From Methanobacteriota archaeon (GTDB lineage: Archaea > Halobacteriota > Bog-38 > Methanoflorentales > Methanoflorentaceae), in NCBI GenBank assembly GCA_003170935.1, contig PMYA01000130.1:1-10370 (forward strand): DNA of 10,370 bases, read 5' to 3'. Under the pieces are notes generated by a model. The model had not been told where the DNA came from. It did not search any database and saw nothing but the letters and a program-made list of their open reading frames with translations. How positions within the stretch are numbered: the first letter of the stretch is position 1; every line of letters begins with the position of its first letter. Shown one piece after another: positions 6,934-10,370 of the stretch. A program made the position numbers and the translations under genes.

Positions 6934-7027
6934 CGGTATAAGTTCACGATGTGATGAGCAACGGGTCAACTGATGGCTCGGGGACGCTTGGGCCAAGTGA
7001 TGTCCCGTTGGAGCACTGATCGGAGAG
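6934..7027 (+). other. Intron of tRNA-Trp with bulge-helix-bulge splice motif
   Basis: The central helix CTCC (6928-6931) pairs with GGAG (7022-7025). The 5' bulge is AG^C (6932-6934) and the 3' bulge AG^A (7026-7028). The inner helix starts G6935-C7021, G6936-T7020 (wobble), T6937-A7019. The 94-nt length and location after position 37 match the conserved euryarchaeal tRNA-Trp intron. Confidence 0.92.
6951..7019 (+). ncRNA. Box C/D sRNA inside tRNA-Trp intron, predicted targets C34 and C39
   Basis: All four boxes are present: C GTGATGA (6951-6957), D' CTGA (6970-6973), C' GTGATGT (6997-7003) and D CTGA (7016-7019). By the rule that the fifth nucleotide upstream of D or D' marks the target, the D' guide ACGGGTC (6961-6967) pairs with positions 37-43 of tRNA-Trp and points to C39. 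The D guide CCCGTTGGAGC (7004-7014) pairs across 6927-6936 and points to C34, the wobble base. In Haloferax volcanii the equivalent intron directs 2'-O-methylation of C34 and U39. Here position 39 is C, and the guide carries the matching G. Confidence 0.9.
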
Positions 7028-7063
7028 ACCCGTCGATCGAGAGTTCAAATCTCTCCAGCCCCA

Positions 7064-7069
7064 TTTTTT
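7064..7069 (+). terminator. T6 terminator after tRNA-Trp
   Basis: TTTTTT directly follows the discriminator base of tRNA-Trp, with further T-rich sequence to about 7078. It likely ends the Lys-Trp transcript. Confidence 0.65.
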
Positions 7070-7265
7070 AATCTTTTAGACCGCAAGATGTATGGGCGCG
7101 TATATGCCGATAAGTCACTTTGAGCAGTAAAGCGTACGGGAGCTTTGTTCGATCCTCCGGTTTTGGATATCCTTATGTGCAATTAAATCCTGTGCTGATG
7201 AACGCCCCGAAAGACCGCAGACTGCACCAAAACATTAAGTATTCTTGACTCTTACCCTAGGGAGA
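7070..7265. other. Spacer between the two tRNA pairs
   Basis: I find no open frame, complete tRNA fold or repeat in this 196-bp spacer. The AT-rich stretch ACATTAAGTATTC around 7230-7242 is positioned to be the TATA region for tRNA-Gln, about 25-35 nt upstream. A stretch near 7138-7160 faintly recalls a T-arm but lacks the rest of a tRNA. Confidence 0.4.
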
Positions 7266-7376
7266 AGTCCCGTGGTGTAGTGGTCAATCATGCGGGCCTT
7301 TGGATTCACGTGGTCTTGAACGTTGACCACTGATAGAAGAAAGCCCGCGACTGCGGTTCGAATCCGCACGGGACTA
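7266..7376 (+). tRNA. trnQ: tRNA-Gln (anticodon TTG), intron-containing
   Basis: The acceptor AGTCCCG (7266-7272) pairs with CGGGACT (7369-7375), and the discriminator is A at 7376. The anticodon stem CGGGC (7293-7297) pairs with GCCCG (7343-7347), with loop C-T-TTG-G then intron, and A38 at 7342. The T-arm is TGCGG, loop TTCGAAT, CCGCA. Anticodon TTG (7300-7302) decodes CAA and, by wobble, CAG glutamine. It lies 17 nt before tRNA-His and is probably co-transcribed with it. A bacterial-type glutamine tRNA of this kind is charged through Glu-tRNA-Gln in archaea. Confidence 0.94.
7304..7341 (+). other. Intron of tRNA-Gln with relaxed bulge-helix-bulge
   Basis: The central helix CTTT (7298-7301) pairs with GAAG (7336-7339), the last pair being T-G. 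The bulges are GG^A (7302-7304) and AA^A (7340-7342). Directly inside the bulge only T7305-A7335 pairs. A separate perfect 6-bp stem, GTGGTC (7310-7315) with GACCAC (7325-7330), closes the intron. The inner helix is thus displaced compared with the strict motif in the Lys intron. Confidence 0.85.
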
Positions 7377-7393
7377 TCGTCCGTTAGATATTT

Positions 7394-7467
7394 GCCGAGG
7401 TGGGGTAGCCTGGTAATCCTATGGCCCTGTGGAGGCCACGACGCGGGTTCGAATCTCGCCCTCGGCC
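7394..7467 (+). tRNA. trnH: tRNA-His (anticodon GTG), no intron, G-1 not encoded
   Basis: The acceptor GCCGAGG (7394-7400) pairs with CCTCGGC (7460-7466). The discriminator is C73 at 7467, the histidine identity base. The anticodon stem TGGCC (7422-7426) pairs with GGCCA (7434-7438), with loop CTGTGGA and anticodon GTG (7429-7431). The T-arm GCGGG/CTCGC contains one G-T pair. Base -1 in the DNA is T (7393), whereas histidyl-tRNA needs G-1 opposite C73, so the G must be added after transcription. Confidence 0.95.
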
Positions 7468-7484
7468 TTTTGTTTTCTATTTTT
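7468..7484 (+). terminator. T-rich terminator after tRNA-His
   Basis: TTTTGTTTTCTATTTTT follows the tRNA-His 3' end immediately, a typical archaeal multi-T stop for the Gln-His transcript. Confidence 0.65.
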
Positions 7485-7504
7485 GGGTAGGCCGTTGCTT
7501 TCGT

Positions 7505-7801
7505 TCAAAGAAGAAGTGATTTTAGGTCGCTAATCTCAGATTCCAAGGCAGATAGGCGGGATTCAGAGGTAGTTCCTGCTTCAGGTTTTAAAACTTTTTC
7601 GCTTGGTTTTAAAACCGTGTGTTCATTTGGCACAGCGCGTTCTGTCGCTATGAAGAAAGCTTGTTTTCCTTCGTGCACAGTTTCAAAAACGCCTGCCACA
7701 TCTCCTATGGTGCTAGAATACTGATGCGGCAAGCGGAGTTGTGGGTAGTCAATGTTCTTTGTACGTAACCTTCCGATTTTTGAATTTCCTACGCGTTGCA
7801 C
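7505..7801 (-). CDS. Hypothetical protein with C-terminal coiled coil
   Basis: I do not recognise this protein. From the GTG at 7799-7801 it is 98 residues. The N-terminal part (MQRVGNSKIGRLRTKNIDYP, then QLRLPHQYSSTIGDVAGVFE) reads like a small folded beta-rich domain. A polar linker rich in Glu, Lys and Pro follows, and the last 18 residues (SRLSALESEISDLKSLLL) have Leu/Ile at heptad spacing, suggesting a short coiled coil for oligomerisation. An upstream in-frame GTG at 7826-7828 would give 107 residues. I prefer the shorter form because GGAGAT (7813-7808) precedes it at proper spacing and the TATA-like TTTAAGA near 7840-7847 would start transcription around 7820. It converges on the tRNA cluster and is divergent from the Ig-like gene. 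The function is unknown. Confidence 0.6.
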   Translation of the reverse strand: MQRVGNSKIGRLRTKNIDYPQLRLPHQYSSTIGDVAGVFETVHEGKQAFFIATERAVPNEHTVLKPSEKVLKPEAGTTSESRLSALESEISDLKSLLL

Positions 7802-7839
7802 AACAACATCTCCTTGCTGGCTTGACACATTTGTCCAAT

Positions 7840-7847
7840 CTTAAATA
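7840..7847 (-). promoter_or_regulatory. TATA-like element for the coiled-coil protein gene
   Basis: On the minus strand ATTTAAGA lies about 25 nt before the expected transcription start, giving a 15-20 nt leader with GGAGAT before the GTG at 7801. It supports the shorter reading of the gene. Confidence 0.4.
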
Positions 7848-7863
7848 CCCTCTTAACAAAAGC

Positions 7864-7873
7864 AAATACTTAA
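7864..7873 (+). promoter_or_regulatory. TATA-like element for the Ig-like protein gene
   Basis: AAATACTTAA lies about 30 nt before the ATG at 7899. No Shine-Dalgarno match is seen between them, so the transcript may be leaderless, as is common in archaea. Confidence 0.4.
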
Positions 7874-7898
7874 GTCCGAGCCCCCGCTACCCCCTTCT

Positions 7899-8303
7899 AT
7901 GCCATTCGTTCATCAACCTGATGCTATGCCCGGGATTCCGGCAGCCACCATTACAACGCCCACTAACGATACGCGGGTAGAAGACTCAGTAGTCGTCAAG
8001 GGCACGGCCCAAAACATTGGAGGAGACTACTGGCTCTGGATCACCTTATACGATTATGACACGAACCGCCACTACCCACAAGACGGGCCCCTTGCCATAT
8101 CCTCAGATGGCCAATGGGAAACGACGGCATCATTTGAGAGCAGTGGGCGGTATAATATTACGGCACTCGCTGCAGACCAAAACGCCAGCGAAATTCTCTT
8201 ACAATACCAATCGGCCAGTCAGTCGAGGGCTGCTTATCCGGGGTTGTCGGCCCTTCCTTCAGGATGCATAACGCTGGCGTCAGTCACCGTCTCTAGAACG
8301 TAG
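7899..8303 (+). CDS. Single-domain Ig-like beta-sandwich protein
   Basis: The 134-residue protein is essentially one domain. It resembles, from memory of the pattern, an Ig-like domain found at the end of multidomain bacterial proteins, some carrying protease or TIR-type effector modules. Recognisable parts are ITTPTNDTRVEDSVVVKGTA (18-37), a first beta hairpin; LWITLYDYDTNRHYPQDGPL (46-65), with the characteristic YPQDGP; SSDGQWE; then ITALAADQNASEILLQYQ and the closing YPGLSALPSG before VTVSRT. There is no signal peptide or membrane segment, so it appears cytoplasmic unless a different start is used (ATG at 7926 is a shorter option). No partner effector domain is fused to it. The start is chosen for its distance to the TATA-like element. 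Function is unknown: an adhesion or effector-recognition role is only a guess. Confidence 0.7.
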   Translation: MPFVHQPDAMPGIPAATITTPTNDTRVEDSVVVKGTAQNIGGDYWLWITLYDYDTNRHYPQDGPLAISSDGQWETTASFESSGRYNITALAADQNASEILLQYQSASQSRAAYPGLSALPSGCITLASVTVSRT

Positions 8304-8326
8304 TTTTAACAGCGTGACATAAGTTT

Positions 8327-8373
8327 AAGCTTGGTTACTAAAGGAAAAAATGTGCTTTTTTTAGCGCAAGCTT
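8327..8373 (+). terminator. Inverted repeat AAGCTTG/CAAGCTT with T-runs after the Ig-like gene
   Basis: AAGCTTG (8327-8333) and CAAGCTT (8367-8373) are exact reverse complements with a 33-nt loop. Seven T lie in the loop (8356-8362) and TCTTTTCT follows the right arm. The T7 alone would be a good archaeal terminator for the Ig-like gene, whose stop is about 50 nt upstream. Confidence 0.5.
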
Positions 8374-8447
8374 TCTTTTCTAACAATTAGACTGAATTAA
8401 TGCTTGCTGCGCTCACATTTTTGGTTCGTGTTTGGTATCTGCAGGTC

Positions 8448-8466
8448 GGAGCCTCTGCCAGGCTCC
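8448..8466 (+). other. GC-rich hairpin in the leader of the Imm5-like gene
   Basis: GGAGCC (8448-8453) and GGCTCC (8461-8466) form a perfect 6-bp stem with a 7-nt loop. CTGC (8439-8442) and GCAG (8471-8474) can add an outer stem, followed by TTTT at 8475-8478. It lies about 50 nt before the ATG at 8517. It may be a terminator for upstream transcription or a leader structure; the sequence does not say which. Confidence 0.4.
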
Positions 8467-8516
8467 AGCGGCAGTTTTATTCTGAGTAGAGAAGAATTAC
8501 TGATATTAAAGAAGGC

Positions 8517-8981
8517 ATGAAAAAACCAAAGTTGGCCGTTACGGATAAAGACAATATAATCGCGGAGCTTGTAGGTAAAACCGGCCACAAAACGCTAGGA
8601 GTCTGGGCTTGCGATTGTGCTGAACGTGCACTGCCCTATTTTGAAAATAAATACCCGCAGGATAACCGTCCTAGGCTAGCTATTGAAGCAGGTCGGGCGT
8701 GGGTAAAAACTGGTGTGTTTAGGATGGCTGATATACGAAAGATTGCACTAGCAGCTCATGCGGCTGCTCGTGATGTAAAAGGTGATAATGCAGCTCACTC
8801 AGCTGCCCGTGCAGCAGGTCACGCATTGGCTACTACACATGTTCCCACACACGCTGTCGCTGCTGCCATTTACGCAGCAACCGCGTTACGCGACGCCGTT
8901 GAACCAGCGCACGCCGCGATAGCTACAGAAAAAGAGCGTGAATGGCAATTATATCATTTACTTAACTTGTCGGAAAGCTAA
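8517..8981 (+). CDS. Putative immunity protein, Imm5-like
   Basis: This 154-residue, all-alpha, alanine- and histidine-rich protein matches the pattern of the putative immunity protein family Imm5, found next to polymorphic toxins in bacteria. Family-like stretches are GKTGHKTLGVWACDCAERAL (20-39), YFENKYPQDNRPRLAIEAGR (41-60), the repeated IALAAHAAARDVKGDNAAHS (75-94), AARAAGHALATTHVPTHAV, and the terminal KEREWQLYHLLNL. His residues recur at helix spacing. The protein should be cytoplasmic. The start ATG at 8517 has a modest GAAGG site about 4 nt upstream. No toxin gene is seen on either strand nearby, so it is an orphan here. Imm5 proteins are predicted to neutralise toxins but this is genomic inference, and archaeal copies may serve another purpose. 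Flanking DNA is AT-rich, which suggests acquisition by transfer. Confidence 0.8.
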   Translation: MKKPKLAVTDKDNIIAELVGKTGHKTLGVWACDCAERALPYFENKYPQDNRPRLAIEAGRAWVKTGVFRMADIRKIALAAHAAARDVKGDNAAHSAARAAGHALATTHVPTHAVAAAIYAATALRDAVEPAHAAIATEKEREWQLYHLLNLSES

Positions 8982-9114
8982 GCCGCGCTAACGATTTTTT
9001 GGTTCAAAAACCCGATAGCTGCCTATTTTTGAATCTTTTTGACTAGGCGGCGTGTTTGATTCTCCCCTTTCTTTTTGAGGCTAATTAACATCAATTGTCT
9101 AGCTTACACACATT
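8982..9114. other. Intergenic region with T-runs
   Basis: Runs of T near 8995-9000, 9025-9029 and 9036-9040 after the Imm5-like stop can terminate its transcript. AT-rich sequence around 9082-9095 (CTAATTAACATC) may be what remains of the promoter of the decayed regulator. No gene is seen. Confidence 0.4.
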
Positions 9115-9656
9115 ATGATCGTCTTGACCACTGACGACGAGATAACCATCCGCTTAATCGGTTTCGGGCTTAGCGAAAAAGAGGCACAGACTTATATGCA
9201 CCTGCTTAAGTATAGTCCCAGGACTCCGTCGTCGCTCGCTAAATCGCTGCATACTTGTCGCGAAGACATACACCGCACGCTCACGAGTCTTATTGACTGA
9301 AGCAAGGTGCATCCGTCGCTTGACGCCCCGACGCTATACGCAGCAGTCGACCTCGAACCCGCACTTGAATCTACAGTTAAGAAGCACGAGAGTGAGCTCC
9401 GTGAAATGGATGGGCAAAAGCAGGAGCTACAGGATTTGGCACGGCATCAGTGGTTTCGGCCGGCGATGAGGTGACGACGTTCAAAATGATCAAGAGCACG
9501 AAGGAACTCGTGCGATCGCAACACCCCCGATCGAATCGATGAAGAAGGGATAGCTTATAGCCGCACCCGGACTGGCGACGGTCGATGTCTCCTTGTTTAG
9601 CACCCTGCAAAATATTGTTCGTGGAAAAAAAGAAGAAATGAAGCGCGAACGCTCCT
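9115..9656 (+). pseudogene. Decayed TrmB-family transcriptional regulator
   Basis: The first 61 codons encode an intact TrmB-type winged helix (IRLIGFGLSEKEAQTYMHLL, then SPRTPSSLAKSLHTCREDIH) and stop at TGA 9298-9300. The same frame continues with VHPSLDAPTLYAAVDLEPAL and a coiled-coil-like stretch to WFRP, and ends at TGA 9472-9474. Homology resumes in a second frame from 9465 (DEVTTFKMIKSTKELV) and in a third from about 9515 (IATPPIESMKKG), which meets TAG at 9551-9553 and then continues LIAAPGLATVDVSLFSTLQN. So there are two frame changes and three inactivating stops within one ancestral protein. The family is about 250-270 residues; the 3' part is missing where the convergent dehydrogenase begins. 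A truncated 61-residue HTH peptide could still be made, but the regulator itself is broken. TrmB proteins usually respond to sugars. Confidence 0.85.
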
Positions 9657-10370
9657 TTAATAAGCCCCCCAACCAGCATCAGCGGTAACGACCGCCCCGT
9701 TTATTAAGCTTGCTTCATCTGAAGCGAGGAACAGAGCCAGCCGGGCAATCTCTTCAGGTTCGCCCATTCGCGGCATCGTACCCATACCCAGCATACTTCG
9801 CTCCGACCCCATTTCACTATTTCCTTCAACGTTAGTACCCATTTCGGTGTTAACGGCGCCTGGAGCAATGACGTTGGATCGGATGTTCTTGTTAGCATAC
9901 ATGAACGCAACATTTTTCGCCAGGCCCAGAACCCCGTGTTTTGACGCGATGTACGCTGATCCCGCGATTCCTGACTTGAGTCCACCGAGAGATGCTACGG
10001 TGACGAATGCACCCTTGCCGATCTTTTCCATCTCCGGAATAGCAGCTCTGAATACGCGCATTGGGCCAGTCATGTTGACATTGATAACGGCGTTCCATAG
10101 ATCGTCATCGATTTCAGTAACTGGCCTCATTTTGTCCAGCATTCCTGCATTGTTGACGACTATGTCCAGTTTTCCGAATGTTTGCACAGCTGTTTTGACG
10201 GCATTCTGTACATCTTCTTCACTGGTAACATCTCCAGCCACGGCAATGGCTTTTCCACCATCAGCCTCTATTTTCGCTACGAGATCTGCCAATTTTTCTT
10301 TTCGCCGCGCGATTGCAACAACTGAGGCTCCCTCTTTTGCAAAGAGCTTGGCAATTTCATATCCCATTCC
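9657..10370 (-). CDS. Short-chain dehydrogenase/reductase, N-terminus cut by window edge
   Basis: This is a classical SDR, an NAD(P)-dependent oxidoreductase of the cytoplasm, related to 3-oxoacyl-ACP reductase and glucose dehydrogenase types. Numbered from the Met at 10365-10367, it shows NNAG (72-75), structural Asn98, catalytic Ser126 in VTVASLGG, and Tyr139 and Lys143 in YIASK, followed by PG (169-170). All four active-site residues are present. The frame continues through the right edge: the last codons read G-M-G, the end of the TGxxxGxG cofactor motif, so only about 12-18 N-terminal residues are missing and the internal Met is not the start. The C-terminus (GAVVTADAGWGAY) is typical. 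The stop lies against the 3' end of the TrmB pseudogene, converging on it. The substrate cannot be assigned. Confidence 0.93.
   Translation of the reverse strand, partial: GMGYEIAKLFAKEGASVVAIARRKEKLADLVAKIEADGGKAIAVAGDVTSEEDVQNAVKTAVQTFGKLDIVVNNAGMLDKMRPVTEIDDDLWNAVINVNMTGPMRVFRAAIPEMEKIGKGAFVTVASLGGLKSGIAGSAYIASKHGVLGLAKNVAFMYANKNIRSNVIAPGAVNTEMGTNVEGNSEMGSERSMLGMGTMPRMGEPEEIARLALFLASDEASLINGAVVTADAGWGAY

Larger units (their letters stand above)
6896..7063 (+). tRNA. trnW: tRNA-Trp (anticodon CCA), intron with box C/D guide
   Basis: The acceptor GGGGCTG (6896-6902) pairs with CAGCCCC (7056-7062), allowing for the antiparallel match, and the discriminator is A at 7063. The anticodon stem ACGGG (6923-6927) pairs with CCCGT (7029-7033), with loop C-T-CCA-G and A38 at 7028. 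The T-arm is GAGAG, loop TTCAAAT, CTCTC. Anticodon CCA (6930-6932) decodes UGG. A 94-nt intron interrupts it after position 37 and carries a dual methylation guide. Six T follow the 3' end directly. Confidence 0.96.

Noticed and set aside
7194..7215. CTGATGA in the tRNA spacer as a possible box C of a separate C/D sRNA
   Set aside because: No box D (CTGA) at a fitting distance downstream and no C'/D' pair, so it is not a credible guide RNA.
7304..7341. Possible box C/D guide in the tRNA-Gln intron because of CTGA at 7330-7333
   Set aside because: The intron is only 38 nt, has no box C, and the CTGA overlaps the end of the intron stem.
7394..9115. Duplicated tRNA-His 3' end as an attachment site for an integrated element
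   Set aside because: Scanning downstream by eye I found no second copy of the tRNA-His or tRNA-Gln 3' sequence and no integrase in the window.
1..10370. CRISPR array, insertion sequence or replication origin
   Set aside because: No regularly spaced repeats, no transposase-like frame with terminal repeats, and no cluster of origin-type repeats could be seen.

Overview
The window comes from an archaeal chromosome, most likely a euryarchaeon of the methanogen or ANME-like type. The evidence is: four tRNA genes, three with introns at the canonical 37/38 site bounded by bulge-helix-bulge splice motifs; a box C/D methylation guide inside the tRNA-Trp intron, an arrangement typical of Euryarchaeota; TATA-like promoter elements with short leaders; GGTGA/GGAG-type Shine-Dalgarno sites; T-run terminators; and archaeal families (FilR1/DUF1724-type regulator, TrkA-N plus DHH fusion, TrmB-like regulator). 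The species cannot be fixed from the sequence alone.

Layout. (1) 1-963, minus: a phenylacetate-CoA ligase family enzyme cut by the left edge. (2) 1219-2990, plus: a two-gene DrrA/DrrB-type ABC exporter, ATPase then ABC-2 permease, 2 nt apart. (3) 3056-3954, minus: a 46-residue YHS-domain protein downstream of a winged-helix FilR1-like regulator. (4) 4053-5114, plus: a PfkB-family kinase transcribed divergently from the regulator. Their shared 100-bp region holds an inverted repeat abutting the kinase TATA box. (5) 5227-6684, minus: a 485-residue TrkA-N/DHH/DHHA1 protein that appears to start at ATT behind a strong ribosome binding site. (6) 6780-7467, plus: tRNA-Lys(CTT), tRNA-Trp(CCA), tRNA-Gln(TTG) and tRNA-His(GTG), apparently as two pairs each closed by a T-run. 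(7) 7505-9000: a patch that looks more AT-rich, with a hypothetical coiled-coil protein, an Ig-like single-domain protein and an Imm5-like immunity protein. (8) 9115-9656: a decayed TrmB-family regulator with stops and frameshifts, running into (9) a short-chain dehydrogenase on the minus strand cut by the right edge.

How it fits together. The left two thirds look like ordinary chromosome. The regulator, the YHS gene and the divergent kinase may form one small regulatory unit. The segment behind the tRNA cluster looks like accessory DNA: orphan conflict-type domains and a pseudogene. The sites most worth a second look are the ATT start of the TrkA/DHH gene, the dual guide in the tRNA-Trp intron (predicted targets C34 and C39), the tRNA-His lacking an encoded G-1, the inverted-repeat operator candidate, and the archaeal Imm5-like gene without a visible toxin.
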